Position numbers and translations under genes: made by a program | Shown here: piece after piece, positions 6,379 to 12,222 of the stretch | Numbering within the stretch: position 1 is the stretch's first letter | Layout: each line of letters opens with the position of its first letter | Notes under the pieces: generated by a model | Seen by the model: the letters and a program-made list of their open reading frames with translations, nothing else | What the model was told of the DNA's origin: nothing | Database searches by the model: none | Assembly (NCBI GenBank): GCA_012798975.1 | Contig: JAAZME010000037.1 | Coordinates: 1 to 12,222 of the forward strand | Direction: 5' to 3' | Length of the DNA: 12,222 bases | DNA from: Gallicola sp. | Lineage (GTDB): Bacteria > Bacillota > Clostridia > Tissierellales > Peptoniphilaceae

Positions 6379-8055
6379 TTAGAATAAACCAGTGATTGTA
6401 CCATCTTCTAATAAATCAATCTTTTCAGCAGATGGAACTTTTGGCAATCCTGGCATTGTCATTACTTCTCCAGTTAATGCTACGATGAAACGAGCACCTG
6501 CAGAAATTTTGATATCGCGGATTGTAACTTTGAAACCTTCTGGTCTTCCTAATAGGGAAGGATCATCAGATAATGAATATTGAGTTTTAGCCATACAAAT
6601 AGGTACATTGCCGAAACCAAGTTTTTCCAGTTTTGCAATTTCTTTGTTTGCTTTTGGAGAATATTCAACTCCGTCTCCGCCATAAACTTTTGTAACAATT
6701 TCGTTAAGTTTATCTTTGATAGACATATCAAGCGGATATAATTGATCAAAGCTGTTTTCTTCGTCGCATAGACGAACAACTTCTTTTGCTAATTCTTCTC
6801 CACCAGCGCCGCCATTTGCCCATACATCAGATAAAGCAACATTAACGCCTAATTCTTTACATTTATCTTCTACTAATTTTAACTCAGCATCTGAATCTGT
6901 AGGGAATTTATTGATAGCAACAACTGCTGGCAAACCGAAGTTCTTTGTGATATTTTCGATATGTTTTAATAAGTTTGGAAGTCCTTTTTCTAATGCTTCA
7001 AGATTTTCAGGTCCTAAATCTTTCTTATCAACACCGCCGTGCATCTTAAGAGCTTTGATTGTAGCTACGATAACAACTGCAGATGGTTTAAGGTCTGCCA
7101 TTCTACACTTGATATCTAAGAATTTTTCTGCTCCAAGGTCAGCACCGAATCCTGCTTCTGTAACTACGAAATCACCGAATTTCATCGCAAGTTTTGTAGC
7201 CATAACAGAGTTACAGCCATGTGCAATATTCGCGAATGGTCCACCGTGGATAAATGCAGGGTTGTGTTCTAATGTTTGAACTAAGTTTGGCTTGATAGCT
7301 TCTTTAAGAAGAGCAGCCATAGCACCTTGTCCGTTTAATTGGCCTGCTGTAATCGGTTGATCGTCGCGAGTATAACCGATGATAATATCAGAAAGTCTTT
7401 GTTTTAAATCTTCTATTCCTGTAGAAAGACAAAGAATAGCCATAATTTCTGATGCTACAGTAATATCAAATCCATCTTCTCTTGGTACTCCGTTGCCTCT
7501 TCCGCCAAGACCGCAAACAATGCTTCTTAATTGACGGTCGTTCATATCAACGCAGCGTTTCCAAGTGATTTTTCTATTATCAATACCTAAAGCATTTCCT
7601 TGTTGGATATGGTTGTCAATAAGTGCTGCTAATAAGTTGTTTGCAGCTCCAATTGCATGGAAGTCCCCTGTAAAGTGAAGGTTAATATCTTCCATTGGAA
7701 TTACTTGGGCATAACCGCCGCCAGCAGCTCCCCCTTTAACTCCGAATACCGGTCCTAAAGATGGTTCTCTCAATGCTAAAATCGTTTTTTTGCCGATTTT
7801 GTTTAATGCATCTCCTAAACCTACAACTGTAGTTGTTTTTCCTTCACCTGCTGGTGTAGGGTTAATCGCAGTAACAAGAACTAATTTCGCTTTGTCTTCT
7901 CTGTTTGCACCTAATTCATTGTAGTCTACCTTAGCTTTGTATTTACCATAAAAATCAAGTTCGTCTGCTGATATGCCAATCTTTTCAGCAACTTTTTCTA
8001 TCGGCCACATCTCGGTAGCTTGAGCAATCTCGATATCGCTTTTAAAATCTCCCAT
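6379..8055 (-). CDS. fhs: Formate--tetrahydrofolate ligase
   Basis: 558-residue ATP-dependent ligase (EC 6.3.4.3) that makes 10-formyl-THF from formate and THF in the cytoplasm, the entry step of the methyl branch of the Wood-Ljungdahl pathway and, in reverse, an ATP-yielding step in purine fermenters. The P-loop-like TPAGEGKTT is at about residues 67-75, followed by [24 protein letters not shown] and, later, [13 protein letters not shown], all highly typical. Length equals the usual 555-560. ATG at 8055 is preceded by AAAGGATG at 9-nt spacing. It is monocistronic by signals: its own promoter (8134-8162) and a terminator after it. Its neighbour, the formate dehydrogenase operon, makes or consumes its substrate. 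Confidence 0.98.
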   Translation of the reverse strand: MGDFKSDIEIAQATEMWPIEKVAEKIGISADELDFYGKYKAKVDYNELGANREDKAKLVLVTAINPTPAGEGKTTTVVGLGDALNKIGKKTILALREPSLGPVFGVKGGAAGGGYAQVIPMEDINLHFTGDFHAIGAANNLLAALIDNHIQQGNALGIDNRKITWKRCVDMNDRQLRSIVCGLGGRGNGVPREDGFDITVASEIMAILCLSTGIEDLKQRLSDIIIGYTRDDQPITAGQLNGQGAMAALLKEAIKPNLVQTLEHNPAFIHGGPFANIAHGCNSVMATKLAMKFGDFVVTEAGFGADLGAEKFLDIKCRMADLKPSAVVIVATIKALKMHGGVDKKDLGPENLEALEKGLPNLLKHIENITKNFGLPAVVAINKFPTDSDAELKLVEDKCKELGVNVALSDVWANGGAGGEELAKEVVRLCDEENSFDQLYPLDMSIKDKLNEIVTKVYGGDGVEYSPKANKEIAKLEKLGFGNVPICMAKTQYSLSDDPSLLGRPEGFKVTIRDIKISAGARFIVALTGEVMTMPGLPKVPSAEKIDLLEDGTITGLF

Positions 8056-8133
8056 TTCTAATCATCCTTTCATAATTAAAATTCATTAATCAATTGTAAA
8101 ATTCGTTTTCCCAAAATAAATTTTACTACTATT

Positions 8134-8162
8134 ATTATAGTATAAATTAAATGATTAGGCAA
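8134..8162 (-). promoter_or_regulatory. Promoter of fhs
   Basis: Minus strand -35 TTGCCT (8162-8157), 17-nt spacer, perfect -10 TATAAT (8139-8134). The predicted start near 8127 gives a leader of about 70 nt. A T-rich stretch directly upstream (8161-8168) could act as an UP-like element. I see no recognisable riboswitch in this 229-bp gap. Confidence 0.7.
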
Positions 8163-8255
8163 AAAAAATTTGCTTATTCAGCGATTTCTTCAATCCAGGG
8201 CAAAACACTCCTAATTTTTAAATTTAGGAAAGCGTATTTTTCAATATTTATTTGC

Positions 8256-8286
8256 ACAAAAAAAGCACCGTATAAAACGATGCTTT
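8256..8286 (-). terminator. Rho-independent terminator of the macro-like/Zn-PLC/unknown operon
   Basis: Minus strand AAAGCATCG (8286-8278), loop TTTTATA, CGGTGCTTT (8270-8262): a 9-bp stem with one U-G pair, running into seven T. The stem begins inside the TAA stop of the 241-residue gene, so termination is tightly coupled to the end of translation. Confidence 0.88.
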
Positions 8287-9010
8287 ATTTATAGCGCTCT
8301 AAAACTCTGTCATTTACACCATACCATACAGCATTTGCTGCTGTTCTTAATAAAACATTAGTAAATGTGGACAAAACTCTTCGGTACATTTTATTTAAAA
8401 GTTTTTTCGATAAAAACACTTCGTCGTGAATATAGATTTTATTACTGTCATAATAAAACCGAAGCTGTTTATTCATCGATTTATTAAGCTGCATAATCTT
8501 AGGCTTCATGGTTTTTTCACAATAATTCTCAATTAATCTCAACGTATAATAGGCTGTATTGCTGTCGCTAAAATTTTTTAAAATTTCTTTTTTAAGCTTC
8601 CGCATTTTTAGATCATTGGTTTCATGATACAGTTTGCCTTTATCTGCTAAGGATGCCGCAGAATAGCGTTTTAGAACTTCTCTCTCCAAAAGATCTACGC
8701 CTTCCTTATAATTATATCCTTCCGTATAGTAATCCAAGTACAAAGATAATTCCATACGATTGATATCATTATGCACTCCCTGCAGTACAGCCGAGATTAT
8801 AAGTTCTCTGTCCTCTCTATAGTACAGCATTCTCCTTAGACTCGTTCGGACACGATCGGTACAGACATATTTCGGTTTAAGCGTATTGCAATTTTGATTA
8901 TGATCGATAATGGATAATAAAAGATCCATAGCATCTACATCGTCATGATATAGAAAACGTGCCTCTAATTCTTTTTTTATTTCTATATCCGTGTATTCAG
9001 ATGCAGTCAT
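8285..9010 (-). CDS. Uncharacterised 241-residue protein
   Basis: I do not recognise this family. The protein is rich in predicted helix, charged (many K, E, R, D), with no signal peptide, no convincing membrane segment and no Cys-rich metal motif. Clusters such as RVRTSLRRMLYYREDRE (about 54-70) and KMRKLKKEIL look like basic amphipathic helices. ATG at 9010 is chosen because AAGGAG lies 6 nt upstream; a TTG at 9025 in the same frame would put that ribosome site inside the gene. It is third in a minus-strand operon, 38 bp after the Zn-PLC-like gene, and its stop lies in the operon terminator. Confidence 0.8.
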   Translation of the reverse strand: MTASEYTDIEIKKELEARFLYHDDVDAMDLLLSIIDHNQNCNTLKPKYVCTDRVRTSLRRMLYYREDRELIISAVLQGVHNDINRMELSLYLDYYTEGYNYKEGVDLLEREVLKRYSAASLADKGKLYHETNDLKMRKLKKEILKNFSDSNTAYYTLRLIENYCEKTMKPKIMQLNKSMNKQLRFYYDSNKIYIHDEVFLSKKLLNKMYRRVLSTFTNVLLRTAANAVWYGVNDRVLERYK

Positions 9011-9016
9011 TGCGGA

Positions 9017-9022
9017 CTCCTT
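9017..9022 (-). promoter_or_regulatory. Ribosome binding site deciding the start of the 241-residue gene
   Basis: AAGGAG on the minus strand, 6 nt before ATG at 9010. It overlaps the codons just after the in-frame TTG at 9025, which argues against that earlier start. Confidence 0.75.
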
Positions 9023-9032
9023 CAATATCTAT

Positions 9033-9048
9033 TCGCTGCACTCAGCGA
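9033..9048 (-). other. Intercistronic GC-rich hairpin
   Basis: Perfect 6-bp stem TCGCTG/CAGCGA with a 4-nt loop, starting immediately after the TAA stop (9049-9051) of the Zn-PLC-like gene. No T-tract follows, so it is more likely an mRNA-processing or stability element, or a weak pause site, than a terminator. Confidence 0.5.
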
Positions 9049-9690
9049 TTAAAATACTAAGGATTTCGCCAAGCTTTCTTGTTTGTTCATTTCTAACACA
9101 ACTTCAATAATGAAGTTTGTTATTTTTATATTCAAGGATAAGGCAAAATCTAAATCTCTTTGATAGTCTCTCTTAATAGAATATTCTTCAACTACTTGTT
9201 CAATATAAGATTTAACCATTTTTTTTAGATTGATTGATTTTCCATGGAATGGATCCATATCCTCTACTGTTAAAATATTTTTATTAAACTCATGATTTAA
9301 TGCAACTTTTCCCAATTGACTTTCATATCGGACATGCTGACTCATAGAATCTTTAAACGTCCATCTTTCTCTATGAGGAAGACATACATAGTCAGAAAGA
9401 TAGTGGCTGATAACACCAATTTTTGTGCTTAATAATTTTCTGTTAATTCGGTCCAAAGCAGTATAATTTAAAAATTTGGAAATGTAAATCAAGTTGACAA
9501 TCTCACTAGCAATAAAATCTAAACTTTCATCTTGGTAATGGCGGATTAATTTGTATTTAAGTGAAAAATCGGGAATCACAGAACTTTTTCGTATCACCTT
9601 TTCATCTAATACAATATGATGCTCATTTTTTATGTTTTTATTTATTTCGCTTGCTATAATTTTATGAGTTTGTGGGAAAATTTTAAACAC
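9049..9690 (-). CDS. Zinc-dependent phospholipase C / S1-P1-like family protein
   Basis: 213-residue protein with the scattered metal ligands of the zinc-dependent phospholipase C family (PF00882 type): TH near the N-terminus (H9), VIPDF (P40-D41), H51, HYLSDYVCLPH (H96, D100, H106) and H119-x-x-x-E123. There is no signal peptide, unlike secreted clostridial alpha-toxin-type enzymes, so a cytoplasmic substrate is likely; a role in virulence is not implied. The likely start is GTG at 9690. The frame upstream has a TAA and no better start, but the AAGGA ribosome match lies only 1 nt before it, which is unusually close. It is second gene of the operon, 34 bp after the macro-like gene. Family moderately sure; substrate unknown. 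Confidence 0.75.
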   Translation of the reverse strand: MFKIFPQTHKIIASEINKNIKNEHHIVLDEKVIRKSSVIPDFSLKYKLIRHYQDESLDFIASEIVNLIYISKFLNYTALDRINRKLLSTKIGVISHYLSDYVCLPHRERWTFKDSMSQHVRYESQLGKVALNHEFNKNILTVEDMDPFHGKSINLKKMVKSYIEQVVEEYSIKRDYQRDLDFALSLNIKITNFIIEVVLEMNKQESLAKSLVF

Positions 9691-9724
9691 GTCCTTTCTA
9701 ACGTCTTACTCTATAATAAAGCAA

Positions 9725-10186
9725 TCAAAGCCTGTTGTCAACGAATTCTCCCTTGCATAGATACAATAAAACATCCGTGTTTTCTCTTCTGTTTTTCTTT
9801 ACTACATTGTTTAAAAGGGCTACATACTCCTGATCAAAAACCTTCTGAATATAAAATAAATCAATAGCTGCAGAGTGAATATTATACTCTGCGAGAATGT
9901 TAAATATTTGAAATAACATATCTTCAAATATTTTTTCAGCAAGAGGATGATCTCTTGTCGGAAGGACAGATAGCAAAACATAATTTGAGTACAAATCAAA
10001 ACCAGGAACGATTTTAACTACTCCTGTAGCGCATCCAGATTGTTTAATCAGCGGTTCTATTATTCTTTCTCCTGCTCTTTCAATCAAGCTTGTAGTCTTG
10101 TTTCCTAATAATGAATGATCTGTAAAAAACACAATACTTTGCGCCTCTGCTTCAAAAATATTTTTATCGGTAAAACGAATATCCAT
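9725..10186 (-). CDS. Divergent macro-domain-like protein
   Basis: 153 residues. Residues 17-77 follow the macro-domain (ADP-ribose-binding) pattern: SIVFFTDHSLLGNKTTSLIERAGERI, then SGCATGVVKIVPGFDLYSNYVLLSVLPT, which parallels the usual AG..L, C.TG.a..T.gy.L...yViH.vgP. However the NAxN motif is replaced by FFTD and the GGGV loop by GNKTT, and the C-terminal phosphate-loop motif is not obvious, so catalysis is doubtful; binding of ADP-ribose or another nucleotide is possible. ATG at 10186 follows a strong GGGGGGAT site. It is first gene of the minus-strand operon and diverges from tmcAL. The assignment is by eye and needs a profile search. Confidence 0.6.
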   Translation of the reverse strand: MDIRFTDKNIFEAEAQSIVFFTDHSLLGNKTTSLIERAGERIIEPLIKQSGCATGVVKIVPGFDLYSNYVLLSVLPTRDHPLAEKIFEDMLFQIFNILAEYNIHSAAIDLFYIQKVFDQEYVALLNNVVKKNRRENTDVLLYLCKGEFVDNRL

Positions 10187-10200
10187 ATGATCCCCCCTGA

Positions 10201-10229
10201 AATATACTGCTTCTCCTTAATTGTGTATA
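10201..10229 (-). promoter_or_regulatory. Possible promoter of the macro-like operon
   Basis: Minus strand TATACA (10229-10224), 17-nt spacer, TATATT (10206-10201). The -35 box overlaps the tmcAL -10 box on the other strand, so the two promoters would exclude each other. The leader would be short, about 8 nt. A weak match, supported mainly by position. Confidence 0.35.
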
Positions 10230-10249
10230 ATAGAACAAGAATTAAGGAG
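10213..10249. repeat. 10-bp inverted repeat covering the tmcAL promoter and ribosome site
   Basis: CTCCTTAATT (10213-10222) and its exact complement AATTAAGGAG (10240-10249) are 17 bp apart and flank the TATAAT box. The right arm includes the tmcAL Shine-Dalgarno. A transcript started at the predicted site would lack the left arm, so only transcripts from further upstream could fold it and hide the ribosome site; otherwise it may be a protein-binding dyad. Confidence 0.5.
10226..10231 (+). promoter_or_regulatory. -10 box of the tmcAL promoter
   Basis: Perfect TATAAT, 24 nt before the tmcAL start codon, giving a leader of about 18 nt. The -35 position (10203-10208, TATACT) is poor, so the promoter may be weak or activator-dependent. 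Confidence 0.5.
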
Positions 10250-10255
10250 GTTTTT

Positions 10256-11458
10256 ATGAAAAACTATGCTATTATTGCTGAATATAACCCATTTCATTTC
10301 GGCCACTTGTATCAAATAAACATGATCAGAAAAATGGATCCGAAAGCGGTTATAATTATTATTATATCAACTTTTTTTGTCCAGCGCGGAGAACCCTCAT
10401 ATCTCGACCCGAAATTTAAAACAGCCTCAGCCTTAAAAAACGGCGCAGATCTTGTTCTTGCACTGCCTTCGATTTATAGTCTCCAGTCCGCTGAACATTT
10501 TGCTTATGGTGCTGTCTCTATTTTAAATCGGTTTAAACATATTGACCACCTTGTATTTGGAGCTGAATCGGATTATTCTGAGCTCTATAATTTCGCCCGA
10601 TTCCAAATGGATCATGCGCTATCTATTGACGAAAAGAGAATAGAATTTATGAAAGAAGGTTTGAATTTTAATCAAGGGTTGATTAAAGCCTGCTGTGCTA
10701 TTGCCGATGAAAATGATATGAAAATCTCACAAGATCTTTTTCAATCCAATAATATACTCGCTTTGGAATATATAAAATCTCTGATTAAATTAAAATCCTC
10801 TATTTCTGCGATTAGTATTAAGAGATCAGGCCAACGTTATAACGATACTGAAATACTGGAAGAAAAACTTCCCAGTGCCACAGCTATTCGAAAGCATTTC
10901 AAAGAAGCGCCCGGTAAAGTGAAAAATATACTTCCGAAAGAAAGCTACTCCGGTCTAATCCAAAGCCGTTTTATCGATAAAAATACACTTTTTGATTTAA
11001 TAAAGTATAAACTGATCATCGAAAGCATCCCTCTTGAAACTATAACAGGCTTTGAACAAGGTTTGAGCGGTCATCTTCGAAAAAATCTCATGAAATCATC
11101 CTCTTATGATGAGTTTATTGAAAACAGCACAACATCAAGATATCGCAAAAACAGAATCCAAAGATTTATAATCAATATGCTTTTGGATAACAAAAAAGTA
11201 TTCATCGATCAATCTATAAGAGAAATACCTGAATGGGTGCGGGTGCTCGGTTTCAATAAAAATGGCCAAGATTTTCTTCACTCTTCGAAAAACGAAAGCG
11301 ACATGATCTTCTTGACCCAATATAAACAATATAATGCTTTATCCGATTTCGGAAAAAAACAATTTGATAAAGAGGTTGACAGCTGCAATCTATATTATTT
11401 TTCCAAGGATAATTTTGGAGATTATTTTCGCCAAATCCCCATAATTATAAAAGATTAG
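10256..11458 (+). CDS. tmcAL: tRNA(Met) cytidine acetate ligase (TmcAL/YlbM family)
   Basis: 400 residues, close to the about 415 of B. subtilis TmcAL, which uses acetate and ATP to make N4-acetylcytidine at the wobble base of elongator tRNA-Met. The N-terminal nucleotidyltransferase fold shows IIAEYNPFHFGH with HxGH at residues 14-17. FVQRGEP (41-47), LKNGADLVLALP (60-71), QSAEHFAYGAVSIL (77-90), SATAIR (207-212) and the C-terminal RYRKNRIQRFIINMLL and VRVLGFN are all family signatures. The usual MSGxF before VQRGEP is ISTFF here, a glycine lost near the active site. ATG at 10256 is fixed by AAGGAGG at 5-nt spacing; the frame is open 47 codons further upstream but lacks a site and the homology begins at MKNYAIIAEYNP. 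It converges on map with a 4-bp overlap. Confidence 0.93.
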   Translation: MKNYAIIAEYNPFHFGHLYQINMIRKMDPKAVIIIIISTFFVQRGEPSYLDPKFKTASALKNGADLVLALPSIYSLQSAEHFAYGAVSILNRFKHIDHLVFGAESDYSELYNFARFQMDHALSIDEKRIEFMKEGLNFNQGLIKACCAIADENDMKISQDLFQSNNILALEYIKSLIKLKSSISAISIKRSGQRYNDTEILEEKLPSATAIRKHFKEAPGKVKNILPKESYSGLIQSRFIDKNTLFDLIKYKLIIESIPLETITGFEQGLSGHLRKNLMKSSSYDEFIENSTTSRYRKNRIQRFIINMLLDNKKVFIDQSIREIPEWVRVLGFNKNGQDFLHSSKNESDMIFLTQYKQYNALSDFGKKQFDKEVDSCNLYYFSKDNFGDYFRQIPIIIKD

Positions 11459-12207
11459 TCTTTTTGCAGCGTTAAAATCCTTGGACTGTCTTTTGTAATC
11501 GCTAACGTATGCTCGTACTGGCAGGATAAGCCTTTATCCACAGTGCGGGCTGTCCAACCGTTCGAATCCAGCTTGCTGTTCCACTTTCCAGTGTTCACCA
11601 TAGGTTCTATGGTTAGAACCATCCCTTCTATCAAGCGCTGCCCTCTCCCTGCTTTTCCATAATGAAGAACCATAGGATCCTCGTGCATCTCTTTGCCGAT
11701 ACCATGTCCTGTAAATTCTCTTACCACTGAGAATCCATGAGATTCTACAAAATCTTGAATAGCAGAACCGATATCTCCAAGTCTGTTTCCAACGACTGCC
11801 TGTTCGATACCGATATATAAAGCTTCTTTTGTTACATCCATAAGTTTTTTTGTTAATTCGGTAGGCTCTCCTACTTGATAGCTCCATGCGGAGTCTGCTA
11901 GAAAACCGTCTAATTCAACAACAGTATCTACTGTAATAATATCATGATTCTGCAGTTTATAATCCGTAGGGAACCCATGGCAGATCTCGTCATTCACTGA
12001 AGTACAGGTAGCATAAGGATAGCCCTGATAATTTATCTGAGAAGGAATCCCTCCATGGCTTCTTATATATTCTTCGCAGAAATCATTGATTTCCTTTGTA
12101 GTTTTCCCAACCTCGATAAAATCTCTTAACGCCTCATGCATACCAGAAACAATATCTCCAGCCCGATCCATTTTTTCAATTTCTTCTTCTGTCTTAATGA
12201 TGATCAA
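11455..12207 (-). CDS. map: Methionine aminopeptidase, type I
   Basis: 250-residue cytoplasmic metalloprotease (EC 3.4.11.18) that removes the initiator methionine. All five dimetal ligands are visible: D94 (ITVDTV), D105 (LADSAW), H168 (GHGIG), E201 (TIEPM), E232 (QYEHT), plus catalytic H77 (CHGFP). Length is normal and no SEC-C zinc-finger extension is present. The start is TTG at 12207, preceded by GGGAGGA with 6-nt spacing; the homology (IKTEEEIEKMDRAG) starts right there and no ATG lies nearby in frame. Its TAA overlaps the TAG of convergent tmcAL by 4 bp. Upstream context lies beyond the window. Confidence 0.96.
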   Translation of the reverse strand: MIIIKTEEEIEKMDRAGDIVSGMHEALRDFIEVGKTTKEINDFCEEYIRSHGGIPSQINYQGYPYATCTSVNDEICHGFPTDYKLQNHDIITVDTVVELDGFLADSAWSYQVGEPTELTKKLMDVTKEALYIGIEQAVVGNRLGDIGSAIQDFVESHGFSVVREFTGHGIGKEMHEDPMVLHYGKAGRGQRLIEGMVLTIEPMVNTGKWNSKLDSNGWTARTVDKGLSCQYEHTLAITKDSPRILTLQKD

Positions 12208-12213
12208 TCTGAT

Positions 12214-12220
12214 TCCTCCC
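12214..12220 (-). promoter_or_regulatory. Ribosome binding site supporting the TTG start of map
   Basis: GGGAGGA on the minus strand, 6 nt before TTG at 12207. Its strength and spacing make the non-ATG start convincing. Confidence 0.8.
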
Positions 12221-12222
12221 TG

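Noticed and set aside
6911..7279. Plus-strand open frame inside fhs
   Set aside because: Antisense shadow of a highly conserved enzyme; no independent support.
8209..8229. Hairpin TCCTAA/TTAGGA in the gap upstream of fhs
   Set aside because: Only 6 bp, AT-rich, no T-tract, and upstream of the predicted fhs start; not distinguishable from chance.
8056..8284. Folate or other riboswitch upstream of fhs
   Set aside because: The predicted leader is about 70 nt with no stable conserved fold I could recognise.
9011..9025. TTG at 9025 as start of the 241-residue gene
   Set aside because: It would place the AAGGAG ribosome site inside the coding region; ATG at 9010 is ideally spaced from it.
9616..9867. 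Hydrophobic plus-strand open frame over the Zn-PLC/macro junction
   Set aside because: It overlaps two genes on the opposite strand, has no ribosome site, and its composition reflects AT-rich antisense reading.
10115..10255. 47-codon N-terminal extension of tmcAL
   Set aside because: Homology begins at MKNYAIIAEYNP and a strong ribosome site precedes the ATG at 10256; the extension would overlap the start of the divergent gene.
11534..11887. Alternate minus-strand frame inside map
   Set aside because: Arginine/serine-rich out-of-frame reading of map; no start signals.

Overview
The window looks like a low-GC Gram-positive anaerobe of the class Clostridia. It is AT-rich, has strong AGGAGG-type ribosome sites, uses some TTG/GTG starts, and carries a selenocysteine formate dehydrogenase, an NADH-linked diaphorase module and formate-tetrahydrofolate ligase. 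I cannot name the genus. An acetogen or a purine/amino-acid fermenter would fit the gene content.

Region 1 (1-5679, minus strand) is a formate dehydrogenase operon. It reads hylC (NuoE-like), hylB (NuoF-like), hylA (NuoG N-terminal-like iron-sulfur protein), a small ferritin-like diiron protein, and fdhA, which runs off the left edge. The fdhA reading frame is interrupted by an in-frame TGA at 717-719. This TGA is a selenocysteine codon: catalytic-domain homology continues without a stop to the window edge, and a SECIS hairpin follows immediately. The gene set matches the NAD/ferredoxin electron-bifurcating formate dehydrogenase described as HylABC-FdhF2 in Clostridium acidurici, with an added ferritin-like gene. 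A near-consensus promoter (5651-5679) precedes hylC, and a perfect 8-bp-arm dyad lies just downstream of its -10 box, where a repressor operator would sit.

Region 2 (5732-8162, minus strand) holds an HD-domain hydrolase and, upstream of it, fhs (formate-tetrahydrofolate ligase) with its own promoter. A rho-independent terminator lies between fhs and the HD gene, only a few bases before the HD ribosome site. fhs and formate dehydrogenase both act on formate: one passes it to the tetrahydrofolate C1 pathway, the other interconverts it with CO2.

Region 3 (8256-10229, minus strand) is a three-gene operon. It encodes a small divergent macro-domain-like protein, a zinc-dependent phospholipase C/S1-P1-like protein and a 241-residue protein I do not recognise, and it ends at a clear terminator. 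This is the least characterised part of the window.

Region 4 (10256-12207) holds tmcAL (plus strand) and map (methionine aminopeptidase, minus strand). They converge and overlap by 4 bp at their stop codons. tmcAL diverges from region 3 over a 69-bp spacer that carries a 10-bp inverted repeat. No gap over 300 bp lacks a gene; the largest is 8056-8284, which holds the fhs promoter and the terminator of region 3.
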